From positions 1,488,001 through 1,552,000 of the forward strand of contig NZ_LGRO01000001.1 in assembly GCF_001280565.1 (NCBI RefSeq): DNA of 64,000 nt, given 5' to 3'. Source of the DNA: Sulfobacillus thermosulfidooxidans. GTDB lineage: Bacteria > Bacillota > Sulfobacillia > Sulfobacillales > Sulfobacillaceae. Position numbers and translations under genes: made by a program. Position 1 is the first letter of the stretch. Every line of letters begins with the position of its first letter. The notes under the pieces were generated by a model. That model made no database searches and was not told the origin of the DNA. It was given only the letters and a program-made list of their open reading frames with translations. Below are positions 16,726-25,008 of this stretch, piece after piece.

Positions 16726-17076
16726 CTAACCTTCTTCAATTTCAGCTTTTTCAAAGAAGCGGGTCCAAATGCCCCTGACCAAAACAATTAATGATATCGC
16801 AATAGCCACTGGCAAAACACCTTCCACACTGTGCGCTAAAGCCAACTGTCTGGCTAAAACGGTAGCAACAATGTCTAAAAGCCTTGTTGGTGATAAGTGA
16901 CGAAATAAATCCCGCATTTCTACAAGCAACGCCAAGGTAAAAATGTCATCCAATATTCCCCGCAAATTCATCAGAATTTGCTCCGGATGATAGATAAGTC
17001 CTCCCCAATGGGCAAAAAAGGCCACAATGCCCACCGCCAACGTCACTAAAATAACGACTTCAATAAACCACCGCAA
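16726..17076 (-). CDS. PsiE-like (phosphate-starvation-inducible E family) membrane protein
   Basis: 116 aa from a TTG. Three to four hydrophobic segments; the second contains ILDDIFTLALLVEMRDLFRHL, which fits the PsiE family signature (LDxxxxxxxxxEL near the second helix), and RQLALAHSVEGVLPVAIAISLIVLVRGIW is family-like. The start is uncertain: in-frame coding potential extends upstream (sense codons reading FRLTRHITYWL) to a strong AAGGAGG near 17132, but no ATG, GTG or TTG lies there, only a CTG at about 17118. Function of PsiE is unknown. Confidence 0.6.
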   Translation of the reverse strand: MRWFIEVVILVTLAVGIVAFFAHWGGLIYHPEQILMNLRGILDDIFTLALLVEMRDLFRHLSPTRLLDIVATVLARQLALAHSVEGVLPVAIAISLIVLVRGIWTRFFEKAEIEEG

Positions 17077-17208
17077 CCAATAGGTAATATGGCGCGTAAG
17101 ACGAAATAAAGCTGCTGGTACCGTAAACAGAACCCTCCTTCATCCTTTTCCACCTTAATAGGGAAAAATTAAAATAAAAAAAATATCAGTTGCGTTGCAA
17201 TTCTCCTC

Positions 17209-18159
17209 TTATCCTTTCGAAACACTTAAATATTGACGTCGTCGATTATTGAGCAACAAGCTCAAAAAGAGCAGGTACGAAAGAGCGACGTCCAAAATCG
17301 ATAAATCGCCATATCCTAATGATGCATCGTAGAATCCGTGAAAAATTGCGGCAATCAGATAAGCCCCAACCGCAAGATGCCAATCGCGGTATCCCCTTTG
17401 TGCCACAATTCCTAAAGCATAAGCGACAATGCCTGCCCAAATGGCATGCAAAAAGGGCGTATATAATGCGCGCGTTAATGCTGTAATAGTACCAAGACCC
17501 ACACTATGATGAAGAACGTCGAATAAAATACCATGTTGCACATAGGAAATATTTTCGACAGCAGAAAAGCCCAAACCCGAACTGATTCCCACCATCATAT
17601 AGGCTAGCGGACTCCAAGCCTTCTTTTTAGTCCGATTAAAAAAGAAGATTAACAGTACAATCATTTGTTTGGCAAACTCTTCGGTCAAGCCAATGAATAA
17701 CACGTAAGCGGGAGCCGATATAAACAATACATGCGAATTCAACAGTAAATTAGCCCCATGATTTATCCAAAACGACTCCACGGTCAGGGCAACCAATACC
17801 CCAATCGTGCCCGTGAATACATAAGCTGTAATGTCTAACAGCAAGGACCGAATACGCAATTGTGCAGCCATTAATGGTTGAAAAATGAAAAACCAGAATA
17901 AAGAAAAATAGACCATCATTCCGTCAACAATATTGAGATGTAAATCTCCTAGAAGAATTGGCGCTGTAGCAAATACAAATAACCCTAAAAACAACCGGGA
18001 TTTGAGAATCGTGAAAACATATAAAAGAAGGTTGTTGGGCAACGGACGATATGCAACAGCAAACAATCCGGCCTGACGATTTCGGCACGCATCACACAAC
18101 AATTCATCAATTGGCGCACCGCAATTTTCACATTGATGGCGATGTGGAGGGAGGTTCAT
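17209..18159 (-). CDS. PrsW-family intramembrane protease with N-terminal zinc ribbon
   Basis: 316 aa. Residues 10-25 form a CxxC-x8-CxxC zinc ribbon (C10, C13, C22, C25). About eight membrane helices follow. PrsW/CPBP-type catalytic features are visible: E160-E161-xx-K164 (TEEFAKQ), GFSAVENISY (E202, N203), FLHAIWAG (H238) and IFHGFYDAS (H274). In Bacillus PrsW cleaves an anti-sigma factor; no sigma/anti-sigma pair is adjacent here, so the substrate is unknown. AAAGGCGG lies upstream of the ATG. Confidence 0.82.
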   Translation of the reverse strand: MNLPPHRHQCENCGAPIDELLCDACRNRQAGLFAVAYRPLPNNLLLYVFTILKSRLFLGLFVFATAPILLGDLHLNIVDGMMVYFSLFWFFIFQPLMAAQLRIRSLLLDITAYVFTGTIGVLVALTVESFWINHGANLLLNSHVLFISAPAYVLFIGLTEEFAKQMIVLLIFFFNRTKKKAWSPLAYMMVGISSGLGFSAVENISYVQHGILFDVLHHSVGLGTITALTRALYTPFLHAIWAGIVAYALGIVAQRGYRDWHLAVGAYLIAAIFHGFYDASLGYGDLSILDVALSYLLFLSLLLNNRRRQYLSVSKG

Positions 18160-18340
18160 CCCAAAATCCGCCTTTCATGATTAGTAACAGCAACCATCTT
18201 GGTCTTCGTTCCTTCGTTCTTTAATCGGAATGGCCATTTCGCCAAACACGGTTAGCAGTTGGTTATAAAGCCGTAAAATTTCTATCCCTCAAAAGACATC
18301 ATGATTATAAAGACATCATACACAACATCTGTCTTTGTGA

Positions 18341-18685
18341 CTAATCATGTAATATGCCATCCTGCCAAGCCTGATCTACTCGATTGTTCCATTCTTGCCA
18401 TGATTTTTCAGGTGGTACATGTTCAAGAATCCATGCCGCATACCACAAGGCGGCCCGAACTTCTTGTTCTGGAACATTGAGGTCCTTTGCAATAGCCTTT
18501 AAGGGTGCCAGATGTTCCAGTTGTTTTAGCAACTCTGGTATAGACCTTAAAGACCGTCTGGCATAGGGCAAGTGATCACACTTAGTTTGGCTATGCCCGA
18601 TTTCTTTAAAAATAACCCATAACGGAAATTTCGGATCCGAGCGGGTGTCGACCCAATAATCGAGACGTAAAGAAGCTTCATCCAT
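18341..18685 (-). CDS. Hypothetical protein with DUF433-like C-terminal helices (114 aa)
   Basis: Start at ATG 18685, with AAGGAG 8 bases upstream. The N-terminal half is rich in charged and aromatic residues (LRLDYWVDTRSDPKFPLWVIFKE). The C-terminal half is helical, with LKAIAKDLNVPEQEVRAALWYAAWIL, which resembles the terminal helix-turn-helix of DUF433 proteins, a family often found as antitoxin-like DNA-binding modules. No toxin gene is adjacent. The family link is tentative. Confidence 0.5.
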   Translation of the reverse strand: MDEASLRLDYWVDTRSDPKFPLWVIFKEIGHSQTKCDHLPYARRSLRSIPELLKQLEHLAPLKAIAKDLNVPEQEVRAALWYAAWILEHVPPEKSWQEWNNRVDQAWQDGILHD

Positions 18686-18763
18686 ATTAATACTCCTTCC
18701 CTTTCCTGTTCGCGTTTCCAAGATAGACGAGTAAGTGGCGTAAGGTAATGTTTTGCAGCCAGA

Positions 18764-18802
18764 TTAAAACGAGCCGAATGATAACAACGATCATTCGGCT
18801 CG
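18764..18802 (-). terminator. Terminator at the end of the sHdr operon
   Basis: On the minus strand CGAGCCGAATGAT pairs perfectly with ATCATTCGGCTCG around a 7-base loop and is followed by TTTTAAT. It lies 15 bases after the GAF gene and marks the 3' end of the long leftward transcript. Confidence 0.85.
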
Positions 18803-18816
18803 GAGTTCCAGGGCGA

Positions 18817-19269
18817 TTAACTTAATAGCGAGGCCATTTGACCTAGCCATTCTACTGCCACTAAATCGATTCCGTCCACCTCAGGTGATTGACAGTCCAA
18901 CACCGCATAGAGATGGTTATCACGGATGAGAGGAAGTCCAACTTCGCACTTAGTTTCCGCAATCGCGGCAATGTAACCGGGAAATTTCTTAATGGACCCG
19001 ACTATTTGCACCGCACGTTCAGCCGCGCAGGATCCCACAACCCCTTGGCCCCACAAAATAAGAGATGGCGCTGGGTCCCCATAAAATGGCCCCAGGATTA
19101 AGTCATGTCCTAAATGAAAGACACGGTAAAATCCGATCCAACACCAAGCAGGCCACAATTGACGTATTTGGGCTACAACATTCGCCATTACGGCAACATC
19201 ATCAGGTCCCTGATTCTTCCACTGGGTAATCCGGTCAATTGCCTTTTGGTAATCAGCAAGTTCAGCCAT
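18817..19269 (-). CDS. GAF-domain protein, free-methionine-(R)-sulfoxide-reductase-like with altered cysteines
   Basis: 150 aa, the size of fRMsr (MsrC/YebR). Family landmarks are GFYR, LGPFYGDPA, GQGVVGSCAAE, FPGYIAA and VLDCQSPEVDGID. In active fRMsr the catalytic Cys sits in HIACD and a resolving Cys in GVCG; here these positions are A102 and V79, while cysteines occur at C81, C108 and C126. Either the redox chemistry uses another Cys arrangement or the domain is a small-molecule sensor. It is the last gene of the sHdr operon, 56 bases after dsrE, which suggests a role in sulfur metabolism or redox sensing rather than methionine repair. Confidence 0.75.
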   Translation of the reverse strand: MAELADYQKAIDRITQWKNQGPDDVAVMANVVAQIRQLWPAWCWIGFYRVFHLGHDLILGPFYGDPAPSLILWGQGVVGSCAAERAVQIVGSIKKFPGYIAAIAETKCEVGLPLIRDNHLYAVLDCQSPEVDGIDLVAVEWLGQMASLLS

Positions 19270-19325
19270 CGACTCATCCTCATTCGTCTCACATCTTTAA
19301 TTAGGCCGACGATTATTGAACTCCG

Positions 19326-19706
19326 CTAAAAGGTAATCACCACATCAGATTCCAGCGCCATTTCATTTACAGCACTGCCGCCAACCACACCTTCTGTTTC
19401 AATCAAATCCTCCAAGGTACAATCATTTAAGTCCAAACTGGGAGCACACACATAAAATTTCACCCCAGCATCGCGAGCTTGATCAATGAAAAACTGTAGC
19501 CGCGCCCCATCACCACCTTCTTTGACCGTTAACTCTTCGGCGACTCCGCGCTTTAAAAGAGCCGTCGCTCGAATGGTAAAGACCATCGACACATCATGAT
19601 CCATCAAAGCGGCAGTTGTTGCTAAAAAGAACGGGGAAGCGGCACGGTAAGCGACTTCGGGTCCCGTAGTTAGGATGTAAAGATATTTCTTCACGTCTGA
19701 TGACAT
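19326..19706 (-). CDS. dsrE: DsrE-family sulfur-carrier protein
   Basis: 126 aa. The fold pattern of DsrE/DsrF is clear: YLYILTTGPEVAYRAASPFFLATTAALMDHDVSMVFT at the N-terminus and KFYVCAPSLDLND at the conserved cysteine region. C87 matches the sulfur-accepting cysteine position of DsrE-like proteins and C96 is a second one nine residues on, so a disulfide or trisulfide switch is possible. DsrE proteins relay persulfide sulfur with TusA, which is encoded next door. Cytoplasmic. Part of the sHdr operon. Confidence 0.85.
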   Translation of the reverse strand: MSSDVKKYLYILTTGPEVAYRAASPFFLATTAALMDHDVSMVFTIRATALLKRGVAEELTVKEGGDGARLQFFIDQARDAGVKFYVCAPSLDLNDCTLEDLIETEGVVGGSAVNEMALESDVVITF

Positions 19707-19733
19707 AATGGACTCCTTTCTTCGTTTCCTTGA

Positions 19734-19976
19734 CTATTTCATACGGCGGATTAAAAACCGAAAGACTTCGCCTTGTTGTTCTGCCAGGAGCAGTTCATGA
19801 CCCGTGGACCGTGCCCAAGCTTTGAAATCAGCCATCGATCCGGGATCTGTACTCAGAATTTCCACTACCTGTCCCACTTCGACGCTAGTGATACCTTTTT
19901 TCGCTCGAATAACAGGCATCGGGCACTTGAGCCCCGATGCATCAACTTTTAAATCGGCTTCAACAGGAGTACTCAT
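19734..19976 (-). CDS. tusA: TusA sulfur-carrier protein
   Basis: 80 aa from the ATG at 19976 (AAAGGA about 10 bases upstream; an in-frame GTG at 19985 is too close to the RBS). The hallmark CPxP is present as C18-PMPVIRAKK, and the rest follows the family: VGQVVEILSTDPGSMADFKAWARSTGHELL. TusA carries sulfane sulfur as a persulfide on the CPxP cysteine; in sHdr organisms it is regarded as the donor to the sHdr machinery. Confidence 0.95.
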   Translation of the reverse strand: MSTPVEADLKVDASGLKCPMPVIRAKKGITSVEVGQVVEILSTDPGSMADFKAWARSTGHELLLAEQQGEVFRFLIRRMK

Positions 19977-20010
19977 GCGTTCCACATCCTTTCATGGATT
20001 ATCAAAATCT

Positions 20011-21087
20011 TTACAGTACAGGAGATTGTTGGGTGCTTTCAGCACGCCGAAAACATTCCACGATATCCGAGGCGACAACCCCGGGTATCGACACCTTTTC
20101 GAATAACTGGCGAGATGCTTCCTCCACATTGTGTTCGTTCACTAGCCGTCCACAAAGATACCGTTGAAAATCTTCCACCGCTGAACTATCCCATGGATCC
20201 ATGAAGAAATCCCCACTAAAGTTGACATCGTCAAAAACCCCGTCGTTCACACGATATATTAACCGAAGTAGTCCACCGGGTGCTTTAAAGACGCCTTCGT
20301 GCAGATATACGCCCGAGCGAATCTTAATTCCGGATTGAAATAATCCTCTTTCACCCCGGTAGACAAACTCGGGATCAAATAATTTCAACGCGTATTTCTC
20401 TATATCCGCCTCTTCTTCAGATGATAACTGATCAGCATGCACGGGCTCGTTTAGTAATCGGGAGAAGTTGTCTACGAGTTTGGCGACAACCATCTGGCGT
20501 TCAGGCGGTTCGCCAAGTTCCTGATTAATTGTGGTCATATACTCGCTGAGACTCGAAATCATTTTATCGCGAAATTTTTCGGACGGGACCTTTAAGACCC
20601 GAGCCATTAATGCCACATTAAAGTCAAATAACAAGCTCCCCACTATGACGGTAGTCGTTCCCATTGTCGATGCGCCAGTTCCCCCAATCTTTCGTGGCCC
20701 TACCACAATGTCATTGACTGGGCGAAACTGCGCATTAATTCCCATTTGCTGGTACGTTTCAATCGGAGCCTTGAGAATTTCTCGGTACATATCCTCGACG
20801 GGTCCCCGTGGCTTCGGCAATAACAAATGCCAAAAAACTTGACCGTGATCGAGATAAACGGCACCACCTCCTACAAATCTCCGACCCACTAATATTTGAT
20901 GGGTCTCACAAAATTCGCGGTCGATTTCTCGACTGGCCAGTTGATGATAACCAACACAAACATAGGGACGGTCAGGACTAACAGTCACCAGTGTTATTTC
21001 GTCGTGGGGTTTCAAACGCTGGGCTAATGCATGATAGACGGCTTGAGACATTTCCCGCTTGACTGTTCCTAAATCGAGATACCGCAC
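20011..21087 (-). CDS. lplA: Lipoate-protein ligase for LbpA (sLplA type)
   Basis: 358 aa. The LplA core is present: the lipoyl-AMP binding motif RRFVGGGAVYLDHGQ (residues 69-83), the lysine in PRKIGGTGAS (K133) and NDIVVG. A C-terminal accessory domain (about residues 235-330) follows, containing FQSGIKIRSGVYLHEGVFKAPGGLLRL, the accessory-domain module that in some lineages is the separate LplB. Encoded right after the two lipoate-binding proteins, so it most likely lipoylates these rather than 2-oxoacid dehydrogenases. Dedicated ligases of this kind have been described for sHdr clusters. Start at ATG 21087. Confidence 0.9.
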   Translation of the reverse strand: MRYLDLGTVKREMSQAVYHALAQRLKPHDEITLVTVSPDRPYVCVGYHQLASREIDREFCETHQILVGRRFVGGGAVYLDHGQVFWHLLLPKPRGPVEDMYREILKAPIETYQQMGINAQFRPVNDIVVGPRKIGGTGASTMGTTTVIVGSLLFDFNVALMARVLKVPSEKFRDKMISSLSEYMTTINQELGEPPERQMVVAKLVDNFSRLLNEPVHADQLSSEEEADIEKYALKLFDPEFVYRGERGLFQSGIKIRSGVYLHEGVFKAPGGLLRLIYRVNDGVFDDVNFSGDFFMDPWDSSAVEDFQRYLCGRLVNEHNVEEASRQLFEKVSIPGVVASDIVECFRRAESTQQSPVL

Positions 21088-21102
21088 CGTGTTTCCCCCA
21101 TT

Positions 21103-21585
21103 TCATAAATCATCATCAGAGTCGCTCGTTGTGGTCTCTTCAATCGGGGCGCAACGCATACAGGTAATCCCTTCTTCTTGAAGCTTTTCCCGGTAAATGG
21201 CCGCGACATCTGAACCTTTTATCAGATGTGGACTCAGCCACTCACTCCCTGGTTGCAGTTCGGCTACCCATCCTTCTCCATAGGGATCGCGATTAATCAT
21301 GTTGGGATCGCTCAAAACGATCTCATTCACACGCACAACCGTACCATCGACCGGCGCAGGAAATGGACCTACCCACTTCGCTGATTCGATAGTCGCCACA
21401 TTTTTTCCAGCTTTGACGGCTTTTCCAGGCCGTCCTCTCACATGAAGAATTTTTCCTGCGCGCGTTTGAGCAGGATCGGTCATTCCAATACGCAATATGC
21501 CTGAAGGCAAGCTCTCAATCCACACATCACGTTCCACGTCAAACCATAAATGATCGGGGAATTCACATGCAAATACTTGTGACAC
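21103..21585 (-). CDS. lbpA: Lipoate-binding protein LbpA (second copy), GcvH-like
   Basis: 160 aa from a GTG at 21585, preceded by GGGGGAGA; an in-frame TTG at 21609 lacks an RBS. The GcvH fold is evident: LRIGMTDPAQTRAGKILHV, IESAKWVGPFPAPVDGTVVRVNE, NRDPYGEGWVAEL. The lipoyl-lysine is K70 (ESAKW), flanked by the WVG typical of LbpA rather than glycine-cleavage GcvH. A C-terminal extension contains CMRC and ends in an acidic tail (SDSDDDL). Its gene follows the other lbpA after 11 bases. In sHdr organisms LbpA is required for thiosulfate oxidation and carries sulfur intermediates on its lipoyl arm. Confidence 0.93.
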   Translation of the reverse strand: MSQVFACEFPDHLWFDVERDVWIESLPSGILRIGMTDPAQTRAGKILHVRGRPGKAVKAGKNVATIESAKWVGPFPAPVDGTVVRVNEIVLSDPNMINRDPYGEGWVAELQPGSEWLSPHLIKGSDVAAIYREKLQEEGITCMRCAPIEETTTSDSDDDL

Positions 21586-21596
21586 GTCTCTCCCCC

Positions 21597-22034
21597 CTAT
21601 TTTTGACAATGAATCCCGTCTTGTTCTAATTTTTCACGGTATGAAGCCACGCCCGTTTCTCCCGTTGCTAAGGCTTTAGCGTCCTCATCCCAGTTGGTAG
21701 GCTTGACTTTTAGTAGCCAGCCTTCTCCGTAAGGATCTTCATTGACTAATCCGGGATTAGCTTTAACGGCTCCATTGACCTCTATCACCTCCCCTGCCAC
21801 TGGGGTCGGAATAGATCCCACCCATTTTCCACTCTCTAGTGTTCCGCCACTCTTGCCACGGGCCAATGTTTTACCCGCGGATTTTAGGTTAACGACGATA
21901 ATCTTGCCAGCCAAACTTTGGGCCACATCGGTCAATCCGACAAGGACGACATCCCCCTCCGGTTTAGCCCATACATGTTTTTCGATCCAGTAATAACGAT
22001 CTTCAGGTATGTTACACCCCTGTACCTCAGCCAT
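21597..22034 (-). CDS. lbpA: Lipoate-binding protein LbpA (first copy), GcvH-like
   Basis: 145 aa. GcvH-like order: YYWIEKHVWAKPEGDVVLVGLTDVAQSLAGKI, then LESGKWVGSIPTPVAGEVIEVN with the lipoyl-lysine K70, then NEDPYGEGWLLKVKP. The lysine motif ESGKWVG is LbpA-like. The C-terminus ends GIHCQK with one Cys where the second copy has CMRC. No glycine-cleavage genes (gcvT, gcvP) are nearby, supporting an sHdr role. Confidence 0.93.
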   Translation of the reverse strand: MAEVQGCNIPEDRYYWIEKHVWAKPEGDVVLVGLTDVAQSLAGKIIVVNLKSAGKTLARGKSGGTLESGKWVGSIPTPVAGEVIEVNGAVKANPGLVNEDPYGEGWLLKVKPTNWDEDAKALATGETGVASYREKLEQDGIHCQK

Positions 22035-22053
22035 GACGTTCTCCTCCTTGATT

Positions 22054-24051
22054 TCATTTCATAGCGACGGCTGTTTCAGGAACAAGCAGTCCCACGGCCT
22101 GAGCCAACAATTCTGCGACATCGACCACCTTGATGCGGTCTTCATTTCCCGTACTTTGCACGGCCGCCGAAAACATCGACATGTCTTTAGGACACGCCAC
22201 CACAAAGTAGTTCACATTGGGTAAAGCGACGGCTTCGCGAATGCGGTTGTCGGCTGGACGCTCTTTCACTCCCACCTCTTCCATCCAAATCCTGCCACCG
22301 CCAGCGCCACAGCAAAAACTGTTAGGACCATGCCTCGGCATCTCCACCAATTCCACGCCCATTTTTTCCAACAATTGCCTGGGAGCGTCAAAAACCCGGT
22401 TCCAACGGCCTAAATAGCACGGGTCATGATAGGTGACACGAATATCCAAAGGGGCTGGGGACAACCGTCCTTGTTCGATCAAATCTAAGAACGCTTGGGT
22501 ATAATGTTTTATGGGTTTCTCAAATCCAAATTTGCGATATTCGTTTCGCAGCGCGTTAAATGAATGCGGATCCGTGGTGAAAATCTGGTTGTATTGGGCC
22601 TCTTCCAACCATTTCAGATTTTTATGTGCCAAGGTCTCAAATAATCCGTATTCGCCCATACGCAAAGCCTCATTGCCCGCATTAGACTCCCCTTCATAGA
22701 GAATCCCGAAATCGATTCCCGCGCGTTGCAACAGTTGCGCCACCAACCGCGAGAGCTCTTGAAGCCGGGGATCATAAGACGCAAAATCGCCAACAAACCA
22801 TAGCCAATCCACTGGTTCCTTGCGTGCATCTTTGATAGCTACGTCGAGCCCTTTCGTCCACGCCGGTCGTTTACGCTGCGGCTGGCCAAAAGAGTTTCCC
22901 TGACGATCCCAACCCACAAGCACCTTTTGACTGTTCTTATCCACATCGCCATCTTCAAGTAGAGCCGCACGCAAACCGGCAATCTTGGGAACGTGTTCAA
23001 TAAATACGGGGCAAGCTTCCTGACAAGCTCCACAGGTTGTGCATGACCATAATTCTTCAGCACTAACGACGCCTCCCGCCAATGGCTCGGGCTCTGCACC
23101 CGATAATTCCCGGCGTAAGGCATCTCGCAGTTCCAAAATGACCATTTTTGGCGATAGTGGTTGCCCAGCAGCATGGGCCGGACAGACGGCTTGGCATCGT
23201 CCACACTCCGTGCATGTAAAAAGGTCTAATACATCTTTCCAGTTCATGTCCTCGAATGTCCGAATGGCCATCCCTTCGTCCTCTTTCATGGGCGGCACAA
23301 GTTCCCCATGGGGCCGCGTCTTATGCAAGAAGATACTGGGAACAGCCAAAAAGATATGGAGATGTTTTGAGGTCGGTAAATATGCCAAAAATGCTAACAC
23401 CATACCAATATCCAAAAGATAGCCCAAAATGTAACCAGTTTCCGCAACGCTTGGATGATAAGCAAGACCTGTACTCATCCACACATGGCCTAACGCGTAG
23501 CCCAAAAAGCCCCAGGGATCCAACTGGGCATGCACATGATACAAATACGGCGCTGCGAAGGGATAAAAGGATTCATGAAGAATAATGCCAATCATGATGA
23601 TTCCAATCATCCCCAAGATAATGTAACCATCTTTCTCATCCGACCCGTGATAACGTTCCGGTTTTATCACAGCTCTTTGATAAACGGCCAGCACCAATCC
23701 CACTAAAACCAAGACCACCCACAGGTCAACAGCAAAGTCTAACGGCGCATCCAAATGGAATCCAGGCACAAAAACTTGGCCAATGGCGTCAACGATATCA
23801 ATAAACAACACCACGAATCCACTGAAAATAAAGAAATGAAGAACGCCAGATAACCGAAGACGCAATAATCTTTTATGGCCAAAGACCTGGCCCAGCATAA
23901 AGCTGAGACGGCTGGGCCAGTTGTCCAAACGGTTAGTCGAGCGAGCTTTTTGCATTACCCGAAAGATGGGGAGCATCCGAATAACGAAATAAACGCTTGC
24001 CGCGACAAACATCAAGATGGTTAAGGCCATTAAGATGTCTTGGCCACTCAC
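22054..24051 (-). CDS. EMO-type membrane FeS oxidoreductase (EtfAB:menaquinone oxidoreductase; HdrDE-like)
   Basis: 665 aa. The N-terminal 250 residues form about six membrane helices of NarI/HdrE type with several helix-embedded histidines suited to b-heme ligation (LHFFIFSGF, HESFYPF, HVHAQL, LGHVW). A soluble HdrD-like part follows: two [4Fe-4S] motifs (CTECGRCQAVCP and CTTCGACQEACP) and CCG domains, the last with HDPCYLGR and FCCGAGGGR. This architecture matches the EtfAB:quinone oxidoreductases called EMO, which accept electrons from EtfAB and reduce menaquinone. etfB and etfA are immediately upstream (1 base gap to etfA), so the partner assignment is strong. It would connect the sHdr system to the respiratory chain. 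Confidence 0.85.
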   Translation of the reverse strand: MSGQDILMALTILMFVAASVYFVIRMLPIFRVMQKARSTNRLDNWPSRLSFMLGQVFGHKRLLRLRLSGVLHFFIFSGFVVLFIDIVDAIGQVFVPGFHLDAPLDFAVDLWVVLVLVGLVLAVYQRAVIKPERYHGSDEKDGYIILGMIGIIMIGIILHESFYPFAAPYLYHVHAQLDPWGFLGYALGHVWMSTGLAYHPSVAETGYILGYLLDIGMVLAFLAYLPTSKHLHIFLAVPSIFLHKTRPHGELVPPMKEDEGMAIRTFEDMNWKDVLDLFTCTECGRCQAVCPAHAAGQPLSPKMVILELRDALRRELSGAEPEPLAGGVVSAEELWSCTTCGACQEACPVFIEHVPKIAGLRAALLEDGDVDKNSQKVLVGWDRQGNSFGQPQRKRPAWTKGLDVAIKDARKEPVDWLWFVGDFASYDPRLQELSRLVAQLLQRAGIDFGILYEGESNAGNEALRMGEYGLFETLAHKNLKWLEEAQYNQIFTTDPHSFNALRNEYRKFGFEKPIKHYTQAFLDLIEQGRLSPAPLDIRVTYHDPCYLGRWNRVFDAPRQLLEKMGVELVEMPRHGPNSFCCGAGGGRIWMEEVGVKERPADNRIREAVALPNVNYFVVACPKDMSMFSAAVQSTGNEDRIKVVDVAELLAQAVGLLVPETAVAMK

Positions 24052-24052
24052 G

Positions 24053-25003
24053 CTACTCCCCCCTTAGTCGTTCCGCTAAGACCGGCATTAATTCCAACAT
24101 ATCCACGGTTGTACCGTAATGCGCGACATCCATAATAGATGCATTTTCATCGGTGTTAACCGCAATAATCAAATCGGCATCGCGCATTCCTTGGAGATGT
24201 TCGGGAGCACCGGAAATACCCAACGCGAGATACAATTTAGGCTTGACAGTTTGTCCTGATTTGCCTACTTGACGTGCTTTAGGAAGCCATCCGGCATCCA
24301 CCACAGGACGGGAACAACTGACCACGCCGCCTATAGCTTCAGCCAATTCTTCTACCAGGGGCAAGTTATCGGGACTTTCAATACCCCGTCCCACACTAAC
24401 CAAAATGTCTGCTTTGGTGATATCCACATCACCTTTTTCGGGTTCGATAGTTTGCAAGACACTCATGGTTTGGGGCACGTCAAAGGATAGGACTTCCACT
24501 TCTGGGTCACCTGGTTCGTTATAGGCAGCCCATGCGCCGGGCATAACCGTTAGCACGGCCCCTTGATCCGGAACACGGATCTCTGCCATGAGCTTACCAG
24601 CAAATACCTGGCAAGTGGCCACGAGTTCATCGCCATTTATGACCAGATCACTACAATAAGCAATCAGAGGAAGGTTTTCCCGGGCAGCCACCCCTGCCCC
24701 CAAATCAAGTCCTAAAGTCGTATTAGACATCAAGGTTATATACGGGTGGACTTGCTCAATGATGCCGCTTAAAACCTTTTCATAGGCCAAAGGATTGTAT
24801 TGGGTCAACAGGGGATCCGATACCGCTAAAACCCGGTCCACCGCGAGATGTCGGAGGTGGTCCTCTTGGTCGGGTCCAAATCCCACTGCCACCGCAGCAA
24901 CACCCAATTGAGTGGCCAATTCGCGCGCCTTGCCGACCAGTTCCCTGCTAGATTCGGTAAATCCTGTTTCACCATTTTCCATCATCACCAATATCGGCCC
25001 CAT
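24053..25003 (-). CDS. etfA: Electron transfer flavoprotein alpha subunit
   Basis: 316 aa, full length. The C-terminal FAD-binding domain is well conserved: VSVGRGI, RPVVDAGWLPKARQVGKSGQTVKPKLYLALGISGAPEHLQGM and AVNTDENASIMDVAHYGTTVD. Forms a heterodimer with EtfB and carries electrons from a dehydrogenase to a membrane quinone reductase. Starts 5 bases after etfB with AGGAGG upstream. Because the flanking genes are sHdr subunits and EMO, its donor is plausibly the sHdr complex. Confidence 0.95.
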   Translation of the reverse strand: MGPILVMMENGETGFTESSRELVGKARELATQLGVAAVAVGFGPDQEDHLRHLAVDRVLAVSDPLLTQYNPLAYEKVLSGIIEQVHPYITLMSNTTLGLDLGAGVAARENLPLIAYCSDLVINGDELVATCQVFAGKLMAEIRVPDQGAVLTVMPGAWAAYNEPGDPEVEVLSFDVPQTMSVLQTIEPEKGDVDITKADILVSVGRGIESPDNLPLVEELAEAIGGVVSCSRPVVDAGWLPKARQVGKSGQTVKPKLYLALGISGAPEHLQGMRDADLIIAVNTDENASIMDVAHYGTTVDMLELMPVLAERLRGE

Positions 25004-25008
25004 AACAT

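Noticed and set aside
21103-22034. Glycine cleavage H proteins (gcvH) as identity of the two lipoyl proteins.
   Set aside because: No gcvT or gcvP nearby, lysine motif is KWVG, and the setting is the sHdr operon with its own lipoate ligase; LbpA is the better call.
22054-24051. Heterodisulfide reductase HdrDE of methanogens as identity.
   Set aside because: Adjacent to etfBA in a bacterium with sHdr; the single-chain membrane plus CCG layout fits EtfAB:quinone oxidoreductase (EMO).
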